From: Epiperipatus broadwayi
Lineage: Eukaryota; Onychophora; Udeonychophora; Euonychophora; Peripatidae
Assembly: GCA_028023455.1 (NCBI GenBank)
Contig: JAQFVV010013359.1
Coordinates: forward strand, 1 to 64,000
DNA: 64,000 bases
Reading direction: 5' to 3'
Shown: piece by piece, positions 46,801 to 59,149 of the stretch
How the letters are laid out: each line of letters opens with the position of its first letter
How positions within the stretch are numbered: position 1 is the first letter of the stretch
The notes under the pieces: model-generated
What the model was told of the DNA's origin: nothing
Databases searched by the model: none
What the model saw: only the letters and a program-made list of their open reading frames with translations
Program-made: the position numbers and the translations under genes

Positions 46801-49800
46801 TTATTTTCTTGATAGAAATAAAAGGCAATGCAATGCAAATGTATTAGCATTCTTTCATGTCTGCATAATATGAATATATTCTGTCTTTTTAATTCTTATG
46901 GACCCAAATACTTTATATTGACTCTCTCCCCAGGTATTCTTCATATCTAGATATTGTAATTAGAACTAATAATTCACAAAAAATACTTTTTAAAGTAACA
47001 TATCTATTGGTAAAAATTAAAAACTGATTTTTCCCATTAATAACATATTGATGGTGTCAGGGCCACCAGATAGTTCTCAAGATAAACTTGGAAAAAGTTA
47101 AATTACTTATTCATTATATATATATTGATAGACTTATTATGTGTACATTTATTTCAAAAAACCAAAAATGTTAATAAATATTACTTAAATAATTGTGGTA
47201 ATTATGTAGCTCATGAAATGATATGTCAATTTTTGTTAAATAGGTATCTAATTGAGAAATAATATGTGGTTAAGCTGAATTTGTATCTAAAGACTATGTG
47301 TAATTAAAATAAAATGTATACAACCATGATATATTAGTTAATCAGGATATATAATAATTTTAAATTAAGTTTAATAAAAAGGTTTAAAAAGTATGTTATC
47401 ATATTTACATTTTATTTTAATGAATTCATAATCATTGAGATTTATTAACAAGATGTATATCTTGTTTTCAAGGCATATGATCTTCATAGGAATCACATTG
47501 AGAATAACATTAATAGTAATAATAACAGTTACAACAAAATTTTAAATTGCATTGCCAAAATTTGTAGTTAATATTTATGTTATTAAGTCTGTTCTTTCTT
47601 TGAATGCAAAGCCTCTATATGATGATAACATCATACTTTATTTGATTATCATTTTCTTTATTTTCAGAGGTTAATGCTTGTTAATATGGTTCAAAAAATG
47701 AGAATTCACTTATATTGTAGATTGTTTCTCAGGTATTGGGATGGGTTATTGGTCCTTAGAGCAGAAAAGTCATGAATTTTCTCATCTTGCAGCATTGGGA
47801 GATTAATCCTGGTGATATTTCTTGCACAATCATTATGGATTTCTTTTCAAATCTAATTTTAGTAAACATTTTAATAAACTATTTAGACAATATTTATATA
47901 TTTATTTTTAGATTTTCATTATGTATTTATGACCGAAAAACATTTTTCTCATTTTCTTGTTACTTATTTAGAACTCGATCTTTAAAATCTACAAAAATTT
48001 TTGCTCAAAAAAGAAAAAGTATGTCCCAACAACTGTCTTATATATTGTAATGATTTGGACTAATTGCAAGTGGCATCATTCACATTACAAGCCTTCCTTA
48101 TGACCAAACTATTAATGACAGTTAAATAAAATAATATAACAAACTGATTTGTAAATTTGATAGGTTATTTTATGCATGAACGTGTATTACACATATACAA
48201 TTGCATGTACTATAGATTAGTTTAAAAAGAAAAGGAAATTGGTTTATAAATTTTGAAAAAAAAAAATCCTGAAACATTTTGTATTATGTAAAGAAATGTA
48301 TTATGTAAAATGAAAGATAGTACAATTATGACCTGTGTAATAAAGGAAAGAAAGGCAAATTGTTAATTTATTTAAGTTTACTATATCCATGCAAATGAAT
48401 GCATAGTTTTTAAAAAATGTGGCATTTTATGACTTTTAATAAGTTGCTTTTTGCTTGTGGTAAATTTGATAGTAGATCCAGATATTTTATTGAAAACTAT
48501 ATAGAATTAAAATAAAAAAAGATAAGGAATGAATTTTGAAAATCGATCATTATTTTATTTTTTCTCTCTTTCTTCCCAGTCATCATAAATAAAAGCCATT
48601 TTTATAATATCTAGTAAACAACTCATTAAAATCTGAGAGCGAAAGAAACATGTTTTCTGCAATTAAAATATTGTATTCACATTTGAGATAAAGGTGTTTT
48701 GGAAAACATTCCAATGTAAGTTAATCCAGAGTTAATTAGTTTGCCCAGTCTAATAAACAAGTTTATCAATAAAACAAAAATAAATATCATTAAAGGCTTA
48801 GCCCAATGGGATATAATGTTTTTGCTATGGAATAAAAATATAAAAAGGTCTGAAAACAATAGTATTTTTTAGTTTTGAATTGGAAAAGATAACGGTGCAG
48901 GCTGATTCCAGAAAGAGAAGAGAAATTTGCTCAGAGGGAAAGACAGTAATGATATGAACAAGAAAGCTGAAAAGATGGTTTATAAATTTTATTTGTAATA
49001 GAAAAGGAAAATCACTAGTTAGAGCATTTTTTCTACAGATTCCTATGGTAAATAGCTTTACATTGCTGATTAATGCCTGACTTTTTAAAAAAGTATTTTT
49101 CAATACTACTTGCAATTCAGTAATAATGACAATATTTACTACTAGGAAAATATATGCCATGTGTGGTTAAAGAATCAGAGGCACACCAGTTAAATATTTG
49201 GAACTATGTAATTTTATCCAGATATGAACATTGATCACGCATAGGATGATACAAATTTATCTCATGCCATAAGAAAAAAAGAAGAGCCTGCCATAGCTAT
49301 CATATATACTTGCCTATAGTAAGATTCATTTCCTTCGTCTACAGTCATTACTACCTTAGAAGGTTAATTGAAATAAGGATAGACTGAATTTGTAAAGTCT
49401 ATTATTCAAGATGTGCCAAATAGGTAGAATTTTAAGCATATGATAGCAATAAAAATCATAGTAAAAGTATTTATTATAAGGGCAAGATTATTTTTTTTTA
49501 TAATATTCAAATATAAGATCTTAGAATTAATATTAGTATGGGTTTGTGAATATTCAAACTATTGGTTTATTAAGCAAATGAAATATTCTCAATCCAAAGC
49601 ATCTTCTCTCTTCACCTCAGTTCCCTTTATAGTGGTTTATCTGAAAAAACGTTGAAAAGAAGGCATGAATATTTTTAAATCAATCATATTTTAAAGATAT
49701 ATTTTAAATTGACTTATATAAAGGATGCCTTGAGAAATGAATAGAGGAATGAGACTGAGCGAATGAATGATGTCAGGTGTCTGTCTCACCTGATTTATAC

Positions 49801-51870
49801 TATTGGTCATATGATGATTTTTCCAGACTGTTTATTAACCTTTTAATCTATAATCTCTTCTCTGATTAATTTGAATCCCTAGGGAAGGTTGTTAATTAAA
49901 ATTATCTAATTAATATTTAATTTTACAATAAATCAATTTTTTAGACACTTGAAATTAATTAAAAATACTTCTTGGTTGCAAACAAAATTAACCAATTAAA
50001 AACTACACCAGGATAAAAATACAACATTAAATAATTAAAATTTATATTACATTTTAATAAAACAAATATTAATACAATTTAATATAATTATTGCTTTTTA
50101 AAAACCTAAACAAGTCTCAGAATAAATTTTACATTGTTTTTAAAAATATTTTAAAAATTAATATTATATAAATATATTTTTTCATTCAATTTTCATTTAT
50201 TAATTACTTGAAAATATTCTATTTAATTACTAGTTTTATTAAATTATTTTCTAATTAAATTAGTCTAAAATATTTAAGATGTTAATACTAAAATAAATTA
50301 AAATATATCTTTAATTTTAGGTAAGCAAATCAAAAATATAGGGTTTGAACCTAGTTTCTGAACTTTAAAATTTATACAAGCTTTTTAAAACATTTCAACA
50401 GTTGGATTACAACTAAATCAGCATTATTAACTTAAAATTACATTATTATATTGTTGATATTATCAGTTGTTTAAATATTTAAAAACTTTAATATCTTAAT
50501 TATTTAAGTTAAACTCTTACTCTTTAGACTATTAAATTTATTTTACATCTGTATAACAAATAAAATATTGATATAGCAGCTTTTACATAAAATTATGGCA
50601 TTATAAAGTATTAGCAACAATTTATTCACAACAAAATTAAGCTATATATATATATATATTTAGATGTCTTGGCACAAAAATTTGAGGTAACATTTAGCTT
50701 CTGCTAAAACTAAAGGTTGTAATACATAAAATCCATAGGTATAATAATGAATATTGGTTTGGTCAACCTGATGTATTATAAGTATATGAGATTTTTCTAT
50801 GTATTAATTATATTTTTCTGTATTGAATTTCATTTTCGTTTTTGTAAAATATTTCATAAAGAAGGTCTGTTTTTTTCTTGTCTTTTTGTTTTGCCATGTT
50901 CTTTTTTATTTGTTTTGAATATTTTTTTCATTATTATTATTATTTATATTAAGCATTAACAATGATAAAAGGATATTGATGGCAGTTGATCATAGTTATA
51001 TCAATAAGCAATCATTTCAAACTGTGTATGAGAACAAGCAGTCATAAACTACTTTTGTATACTATGTTGAAAGTTTCATGAATAAGCAAGGTTTCATTCA
51101 TATGATTACTGAAATCTAACATTGAATATTAATAATCATTACAACAAAACCATTTTGAAGGTTGTTTAAAATATTTAAATTGTTAATTTTTTTGTTTTGC
51201 ATAGAATATTAAATTTATAAATTTGTTTGAATTTAAATTGAATGGGAGGGGGCAACACTGTTTAATGCAGTATTATATATATATTTCATTTTTACACTTA
51301 CTATGTTGTAATTTCAATATATTTTCTTTTAACAAGCTTTTCCTTATCTTCCAAGAAGATCATGTGAGTTTTTGTTAGTTATATAAATGTTTTGTTTTTG
51401 TAAATTTTTAGAACAATTAAAAATATTACAATGTACATTTGGTATGTTAAATGAAGTACACAAATTAAAATTTTATAATGTGTTTTTAAATAATATTTGT
51501 TTAAATTGCATGTTGTTAATAAATTGGTAATAATTGAAAGTTTGTTTTTGTGTTTTTGAAATAAAATTTTATTTGAGTTAATTTAAAAAATAAGGGATTA
51601 GAAATATTAATGTACTGAATGTTGAGGAAAGAGAAAAAATTGTATAAGAATTGTTATCCATGAAATTAAATTTATATTATGAAATCAGTATTCAAATGTT
51701 GATTTTTTTTGTTAATCATTAATAAAATAAATTATGTATATTAAGATTATTTGTTTTGTTTAACATGTTTAATGAATTAAATTAACAGTTATTTTTCAAA
51801 AGGCAGATTATGCACATCATTTTAACAATATTCTTCAAGCTTTTTTTTTTGTTCTATTTTTCAACTATGC
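40869..51870. other. Long AT-rich region without recognised genes
   Basis: Eleven kilobases hold only short frames of the kind expected by chance; the longest are a 111-residue frame at 48825-49160 on the minus strand and a 92-residue frame at 47772-48050 on the plus strand. Neither has a recognisable domain. There is a 20-base tandem duplication near 41923-41962, and AT dinucleotide runs near 42065, 50645 and 51275. The region is probably intronic or intergenic. Confidence 0.45.
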
Positions 51871-51879
51871 ATAGTTAAC

Positions 51880-52500
51880 ATCATCAATAAATTTAGTTTC
51901 ATATTCTCATATATCATCCTCCGATCCTTGCAATATATCTTTCAAACTTTTTCTACTCCTAAATATATGTTTAATCTAATTCCTTATCTGTTTCATAATT
52001 CTCTTCGTAAACAAAATGTTTTTCATTTTCTATTTTCAGTATATCATTATTACTAATTTTATCTTTCTATCTTTTTTATTTTCTTCTCACAAACCTTTAA
52101 GCCATAAAATAATTTCCTACTCTTAACAAAAAACTTATTTAGATGTTATAATTTTCATTTTAATATCTTTTATCACATTTTTATTATTAGATAACAAACT
52201 ATTTAAATGCATAAAATCACAAACTTGCTTTATTTCAACTATCACTTTTAATCTGTCATCATTTATAAATATTGCATTATTCTTAGCTGTATATATTTTC
52301 ATTTCAAACTTTCTACACATTTTATTAATCCTGAGAAACGATTTGTTAAGCCTCTTTTTGGTAACTGCAAATACTATTATATTATCAGCAAACAAATGCG
52401 ATGAACTTTTTTACCAACAAATGCTAACTCTGTATTTATCAAATAACATTCATTAAACAGGAAATAATCAATATCCCAATTTTTTGTGCTATATCTATAT
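51880..52500 (-). pseudogene. LINE reverse transcriptase fragment with altered active site
   Basis: The frame 52395-52135 starts at the palm motif MFADNIIVFAVTKKRLN, where non-LTR reverse transcriptases have FADD, so the second catalytic Asp is Asn. It continues with the usual KMCRKFEMKIYTAKNNAIF (GMKIN..KTK region), VIVEIKQVCDFMHLNSLLS (F.YLGS region) and DIKMKII. A YFLFNECYLIN stretch just upstream (about 52460) matches the LFN segment. Sequence to about 52800 may hold the rest of the palm and fingers, strongly decayed. The copy is inactive and related to, but distinct from, the other LINE copies here. Confidence 0.7.
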
Positions 52501-52799
52501 CTTCTGAAAAAAAACTATTTTATCTTACAATATTTTTTATTTGAATATTGTTTAGCTAATAATGGTCATCTTTTCTTTCAGTGTGTATCTTTCTTTTTTA
52601 AATTATTGAAAAAGGTAACTGATTTTACTTTATTAAATATTTTTTTCAAGGATCAGTTGCTATAATAGTAGTTTTCATCATTCCAAGTGCATAAATTGAA
52701 ACTTTTTCAGACAATTTCTTGTTATACATATATCTTGTCAATATTCTCAATAATTGCAGTTTTAAAATTCACATATTTTATTATATTAGACCCCTTTTT

Positions 52800-54240
52800 T
52801 ATTTTTAGGAAATTGCTGAAAGAAAATTGATGATCTGTTAAGGGTCATAAATTAAATTGCAAATATTTATTGACTTATTTAAACTTTTCCCTTAAATTTT
52901 ATGTAATTGAAATTTTATCAATTCCATGTACTTATTAATTTCACTCTTAACCATAGATTTTTCAATATTATCAACTATTATTGCTTGACTTATCTTCTTT
53001 TTATCTATGTTATTTGCATTTTCTGTTAATACAGATTTGGGTACACTTTTTTTTCCCATTACATTTACTTGATACTATATTCAATTGATATTTTATACTT
53101 GTGATTATGCCTTTCTCATATATCCAACTGCATTTTTTCTGAACTAACTAATAAAATTTACTTTGTTTTTTGCATTATTAAAAAAAGAGAAAAATAATCA
53201 TTTTGATAGCATTTTATAGCACATTACCTTAAAAACACATACATATTATATCTCTTTACATAAGAAACCTGTAAGAATGTTTGAGTTTTTTACTATTAAG
53301 TTGAGATTTTATTTTTATTATTTAAATGTTGTGTTATTTTTTGTTATTATTTACATTTTAAATATTTTAATTATAATTTGATATAATTTTTTGCTTCATC
53401 CACTTTAAAATACTGTGATTATTATCAATACATTTTGACATATCATTTTTCTATTTATCTGAATAAGCAAATAATAATTTATGATTTTATTATCTTAGTC
53501 AAAAATGATTATGAATATATTATTATTATTTATTAGGCTTATATAAATAAGTATATATTCTTTTTTAAAATTTTATTTATGAGAATGTTTTTTTAATTTA
53601 TTATCCAAAAATTTGCTATTTTCATCTGGGATTTTAAGTCTAATTAATAAAAATAAAATTTGACACTAATAGTTCTGCATCTCATCTCTTTTCTAAGACA
53701 TTTGTATGATTAAAAGGAATTACTTTAAACTATGCTGAATATCTAATAAATAGTTTTTATTGCCTTGCATTACATTTATTAGAATTTTTCTTCAGTTCAC
53801 AATTATTTTTTATTCATTGGAAACATTTTCACTCTCTTTGCAATATGTCAGAAATTTTTTTTTCTTCTGGATTTCTATTTTCTTTTTTTTTTACAAAATT
53901 AAAAAAAAACAACTCTAAATACTTTCTAATATACTTGTTTTAATTATGTGTATGAAATCATTTATTAAAGTCATTATAGTGCCATTGAAATTAAAGTAAA
54001 ATATATATCTATATTCTGATTTAGCACATATAGCTAAAGTAGGCAAATTAAATAAAGTGATTAAAAATTTGTGCTGTTATTATCAATAATTATTTGTCAC
54101 TCTTTTAGTTATTTTGAATAAATTTTTTAATAAAAGTAAAATTTGCTTAATTTAAGTTACTTTATTAAATTATTAAAATTATTTTCTTTTTTTAAATAAA
54201 ATTTGTGTAGTTGTCATTTTGTTTATTGAAGTTTGAATAT
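52800..54240. other. AT-rich spacer
   Basis: Long T-rich and A-rich tracts; nothing recognised. It may be the intron before the exon at 54255. Confidence 0.35.
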
Positions 54241-54254
54241 ATATATATTTTTAG

Positions 54255-54365
54255 ATACTGGAGTATTAGTAATAATTTCATGGAGTACCATTAAACTTTT
54301 GATAGAATTACCCTTAGGTGCCCTGACTAATTCTTTTCTCAGCCACATTAACAATGCAGCTAAAA
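54255..54365 (+). CDS. Probable coding exon of an unknown host gene (exon 1 of 2 seen)
   Basis: A 111-base exon lies between a pyrimidine-rich TTTTTAG acceptor (54249-54254) and a GTAAGTT donor (54366). In phase 1 it reads without stops: TGVLVIISWSTIKLLIELPL then GALTNSFLSHINNAAK. It joins the next exon across a 107-base intron with the frame kept (A + AT gives Asn). It is richer in G+C than the flanks, which supports coding use. The first part is hydrophobic and the rest looks helical. I do not recognise the protein. Preceding exons would lie upstream; the only candidate seen is the microexon at 33121-33144. Confidence 0.6.
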
Positions 54366-54472
54366 GTAAGTTAGTGTCAATCTTTAATAATTTGTCAAAA
54401 ATAAATAAATAATAAAATTGTTTGATAATGTAATCAATTTCTTCACTATTATGATTAGTTTATTTTTTTTAG

Positions 54473-54607
54473 ATCAGGAATTAAAAGACAAATCTTCTAA
54501 TTGTGATTGGGCAATTGACTATTTTGAGATGGCTAATTGGTCTGGATCTCAAACAAACGTTTTTGCAGAGCATGCAGAGAAGGTTTTAAGTAATATTGAA
54601 AGTCAAA
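54473..54607 (+). CDS. Probable coding exon of the same unknown host gene (exon 2 of 2 seen)
   Basis: A 135-base exon follows a strong TTTATTTTTTTTAG acceptor (ends 54472) and ends at GTGAGTAT (54608). It reads NQELKDKSSNCDWAIDYFEM, then ANWSGSQTNVFAEHAEKVL, then SNIESQ, entering and leaving in phase 1. The composition is that of a soluble, globular, partly acidic protein and unlike the low-complexity chance frames nearby. Both exons have lengths divisible by three. The following exon was not found within the window. The protein family is not recognised; a search with the joined 82-residue peptide should settle it. Confidence 0.65.
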
Positions 54608-54639
54608 GTGAGTATATATTTCTTTAGGGGTAAACATTA

Positions 54640-55790
54640 TGTTAAAACCAACAAACATTACATTACCCCATCTTACATAATACTTTTATGCAATCAAATC
54701 TATTTCTTTTACTTCAGTTCTTCCATCTAGCAATATATCTGAATAATCAAATATGTATTAAATAATAGTACTTCATAAATTCTTATCTAGGTCTCATGTT
54801 ATTCATATATGCAAACTAGTTTCTAGTCTATTAGACTGGGATTATGGCTAGTACAATACTTGATAAGGATTTATTAAATGCTAGTCATCTTGTATCTGTT
54901 AATTTTTTAGATTTACATTAGATGGCAGAAATTTGTCACATTCTATTTTATGGAGACTTCTTATTCAATATTTTTCTCACCCATTAAGAAACATTGTAAC
55001 TATGAAACGGTGACAGTTTATAGGTTTATTTTCAACTTTTTCATCTATGAGTGATCAAAATTCTATTAACATAAAAAAAAAAAACACTATGAAGTGCACA
55101 CACTCGCCATTATTTTTGAAACATCATAGCAGCTTTGTTGCCCACTTGTGTGAATTTTTTTTTTCATCTGTGGCTTACCATCTCTTTAAAGACTTGTAAC
55201 AATTTGATCCATTTTGTTATGAATATGACAAATTTTCCTTGTAGTTGAAGACTCTAATATAATTGCCTCCTAAATTTGTTTATTTTCACACTAAGCTACA
55301 TTTAGCCACATACAATATAGAATATTGTTAGAAAAAATTGGTTGGTGTAGAGAAAGGATCCTAGTTTCAGGACATACAGATTTTAGCACTAGTTTTTGAA
55401 CTGTGATTTAAAATATTTTCTTTTTCCTAATATTCTATATATTTTAAAAATGTTTGATACACATTCTTTTCTTTTACTTATATATAAATGCCATTAATTT
55501 TTTTTTCAACTATTGTATTATAGATTTAAAAAAAACAAAACATTGAAATTACTGTTATGAACAAGGCTGCCACATGCAATATGTAGATAGTGCTGGGCAT
55601 AAAAGTGCATTTTTATAGGTGCTCCAAGATGCCTAGATAATTGATAAAATTTATGTATAAATGAAAATATATACATTTTGAATGATTTCATTGTTAGAAA
55701 AGTGTTCTGAGTGTAACTGAGGGAATACTTTTTTACTTAAACTTATTGTGAGAATTGCCCAAGTCTGAAATATGCTACATATATACTCTT
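54640..55790. other. AT-rich spacer, probably intron
   Basis: Follows the exon donor at 54608. No further exon was recognised. Confidence 0.35.
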
Positions 55791-55794
55791 ATCA

Positions 55795-56165
55795 TTGTAC
55801 TAAACCAAATGGGCTGATGCCATTTTGTCATGGAAGTTTCAGACTATTCAGTGAAGTATGGAGAGATTCTATGTTGGGAGTGCCTAAAAAGAATTTAAAA
55901 TCAAATACTTGGATGAGAGAACAACAGGTATCATCAACATTGAAAGAATGAAGAGACTGGATGAAGTTGGTCTGGATGTATTGTTAGAAGAAATGATAAT
56001 AGTTAAACAATTGAAGTCTTGAATGAATATCAAGAGATTTAAAAGACCTAAAAAGAAACCATATGTGAGATTAATGAAATAAGGAAATTTGCTGATGTGA
56101 TATGGAACAAGAGGAACTTCTGTATTAGAGAAACTGAATTAAGCTTGTGGAAAACTTCACTTGCA
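55795..56165 (+). pseudogene. C-terminal fragment of the RTE-like LINE
   Basis: Reads RDSMLGVPKKNLKSNTWMRE, then GIINIERMKRLDEVGLDVL and RRNDN-like residues, then FKRPKKKPYVRLMK by frame hopping. This matches the R.MLG..R....W.RE.T...DI..R...L.W.W.GH..RR.D region and the KRPRKRP segment of the copies at 21.3 and 26.7 kb. Only the last part of the element is present, a typical 5' truncation. It may sit inside an intron of the gene whose exons lie just upstream. Confidence 0.65.
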
Positions 56166-56282
56166 AAGGAACAATTATGGTTGAAAATGATGAAATGATA
56201 TGATTGTGTATATAAATATCTATAGTTAGGACATTGATTAGATTATTCAGAAAAAAGACATTTATTTTTTATGCTATTTCTG

Positions 56283-56830
56283 AGGAGAGGGAAAGGGAAA
56301 AGAAAAGTTTATGAAAATAGAATTAGAGAGGGAAGGAAAAGAAAAGAAGAGAATGAAATGAGAGAAAAAAAATGAAAAGAAATGAAATGAAATAGAAAAG
56401 TTTAATTAGAAATGGAATTAGAAAAAAAAAGACAATGAAAGAGAGAAAGAGAGACGAAAAGATGAAACGAAAGGAAAGAGGGAGTGTGGTAAAGAAAGGA
56501 AAAGAAAAAGAACAGAGAACGAAAATGAGAGAGATAAGAAGAGAGAAGAAAAGAAATGAATTTGAAATGGATGAAATGATATGTAGTGGTGATAGAGATG
56601 GAAAGAGAAGAAGAAATGACATAAATGATTTGAAATGGATAATGAAATATAGTGGATAGAGATGGAAGGAGAAGAAGAGATGAAATGAAATGATTTGAAA
56701 TGGATTAGATGATAGCAGGGATGTGAAAGAGAGAAAATGAAATGATTTGGAATGGATAATGAAATGGATGAGATAATAGAAGAAATGTGAAAGAGAGATG
56801 AGAAATGATATGAACAGAAATGAAATGAGA
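56283..56830 (+). repeat. Purine-strand tract grading into GAAAT-type repeats
   Basis: About 550 bases with very few pyrimidines other than T in the plus strand: first GGGAAAGGGAAAAGAAAAG-like sequence, then many variants of GAAATGAAATGATTTGAAAT. No clean period is kept. Long open frames on both strands here (up to 144 residues on the minus strand, almost all S, F, L, H) are low-complexity artefacts. Such tracts can form triplex DNA and expand easily. Confidence 0.85.
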
Positions 56831-56849
56831 GACTCTTAATGACTCGGCT

Positions 56850-58915
56850 CAATGGGGTTACAATAAATTTAAAGAAAAAGAGATGATGATTCAGAGATGT
56901 ATAATCAGATAGAGACCAAATCCAATACTAATGCAACTATAACTACTATGGCACATTAATACTGTACTACTTAACCACACAAAAGATTATCTAAAATCAT
57001 TAATTAATAGTTCTTAGAGTAGGCCTATATCAGATCACACACTGATTAAGAATAAATAATACTTTGATTGGAAAATATTATCTTTCTGAATTATATCTAA
57101 CAAGGCAACAAGAGTAAACAACCTCAGGGATTTCTAAAAAAAATAAACTCTTGTGCAAAATAAAAATTTAAGTTGCCTAAGAAATAATTGCTGAAATAAA
57201 TAAAACAAATGAGTGATATCTTGGCTGACCATAGAATAACTATATTATATTCAATCTTAGAATAATAAACAAAATAAATATTAATTCACAAATTTAATGA
57301 ATCAATTTAAATTTAAACTAATAATGGCCTATTATCCAAGATATTACTCGAGCAAAGAAAAGGACAAGGGTACTTTTTATGCCTTTCCCATACTCACAGA
57401 CAACCTACTCAAGACCTCGAATACAGATGGATTAAAATTCTTTGGGCATATAAAGTTTAAAATAATGATAGACAATGTGCAGTTAATATAAGATAATGTG
57501 CAGCTTTTAAAATAATGGTAACTAAAATATTCTTCTGAAGTACTTATATTCTTAATCTCATATTGCATAGTCTTTAATCTGAGAAGATATACTGATAATT
57601 TAAAAATAAACTTTTAACTAAACATTTAACTATGTATCTGATATAATGCAATTATCTGTTATTGTGATTCAATCTATGAATCACTTACTTTAGCATGGCT
57701 TTATAATTTTAAAACCAATATCAAATATATTTAATTAACTTTATGATATATTTGTGAACTTTTGAATTAAAAATTTAATAAACTTTGAAACTTAAGATTT
57801 TGTGAACTTGGAACCCAAGACAATAATATTTTCATATAAAAGCAAAATAAGCAAAACAAAACTTTTGAAATAATAATAATTTAATTTATGGAAAACAGTA
57901 AGAAAGTATATACAAATTAAAATGGAATACAAGCATTGCCAATATAGCGCTGGGACCTAATACAAGTATTTTGACTTTTGAAAAACTTTACATGGTTTAC
58001 ATTAATATACATCTTCTTTAGCTACTGTTTTAAACTATCCCTCTTAAAACATTTTACCTTATTTATTCTGATAAATACATTAATAAAATATTAGTTATAC
58101 ATAATAGCAGGCAAAGGTTATTTAATACTAGATTTTAATCTCTTTTAAACAATTAGAGATTTCAAAATCTTGAACTTTAATTATAATGTCTGTATTTAAT
58201 AAGCACACTTCTAATTTTTTTAATTAAAATAATTCATGACATTATGGTGTCTTCTAATAATCAGAATGACACACACAACTAGGTTTGTATTTGAAACCCT
58301 AAGCTTAACCTTATAATCCGGAGCTTAACAAACGCTAAGCTAGAAAAGCATATATTTTGAAAACTACAACTAGTTATACTGACATAACTAATATTAAAAC
58401 TAATGATATATTTTTAAATTAGACTAAGCTAATTTTTTTTAAAAAAAAAATTAAACTAAATTAAGCGTATGGGGCATTCATTCATCAGAGATCAGTTATA
58501 CTCTTTTAAATAAATTTAGTCCGCATAAAACTATTATCCTCAATGTTTTTAAAATTAATGATGCAACAGACTTATAAATCCAGTGACGAAACTCTGGATG
58601 CAAATATTAAAATTAGTATGTGTGAATTGCCTCTTATAACATATGCATAATTTAACACTTAATAAGAAATAGAATTTATTGTTGGTTAGCTTGTTGATGA
58701 TAAACTATCATATCCACACAATTCAAACATTGATATACATATGAGCCCTAAAATAGCTACCACTACCTGAAGAAACAAAGTTCCTCAAACAAACATATCT
58801 TGTCATCATTAATCTAAAACAAATGCAAACATCACCTACTGTGGTGGAACTAGCATTAAGTCATCATGAATGATAGGCAAAAAATATAAGAACATATAAG
58901 CTCCTCAGAGCTGGA
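56850..58915. other. AT-rich spacer
   Basis: No gene was recognised. The frame at 57297-57491 has no known motif. Confidence 0.4.
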
Positions 58916-58922
58916 AAAGAAT

Positions 58923-59147
58923 ATGGCGGCTTTAAAAAAAAACAACCTAACTTTGAGGCAAAAACTAAGATGTCTGGAACTCGTCTACAGTACATCTGGG
59001 AACAAGAAAAGACACACCAAGAAAGCACGATCCTCTCTCATGGGATTTCCAATGCTTATAAATGTGATCAGCATCACTGAAAAATACAATATAATAACCC
59101 TCTTTTGGGGACAAGCACTATCAAATCATGGAAATACATTACAATAA
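58923..59147 (+). pseudogene. Possible pogo/Tigger-like transposase start
   Basis: A 74-residue frame begins with ATGGCGGCT in a good context and reads MAALKKNNLTLRQKLRCLEL. This resembles the start of CENP-B-type DNA-binding domains (KR..LTL.QKL.VI..), used by pogo/Tigger transposases and their domesticated relatives. The following residues do not complete the helix-turn-helix in frame, and no DDE domain was recognised downstream. The frame could be the first exon of a host gene instead. The call rests on about 15 residues. Confidence 0.25.
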
Positions 59148-59149
59148 GG

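Noticed and set aside
47772-48050. 92-residue plus-strand frame after a possible acceptor (CTTGCAG)
   Set aside because: There is no matching donor in frame, and the residues are mostly I, F, S and L as expected from AT-rich sequence.
48825-49160. 111-residue minus-strand frame
   Set aside because: It has no recognisable domain, no supporting splice or context signal, and a composition typical of AT-rich DNA.
51345-51368. Possible 8-nt microexon between TTATCTTCCAAG and GTGAGT
   Set aside because: Its length is not a multiple of three and such short matches are frequent by chance.
56418-56852. 144-residue minus-strand frame, and the overlapping 99- and 74-residue frames
   Set aside because: They lie wholly in the purine tract and consist almost entirely of S, F, L, H or K, E, R. 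This is low complexity, not a protein.
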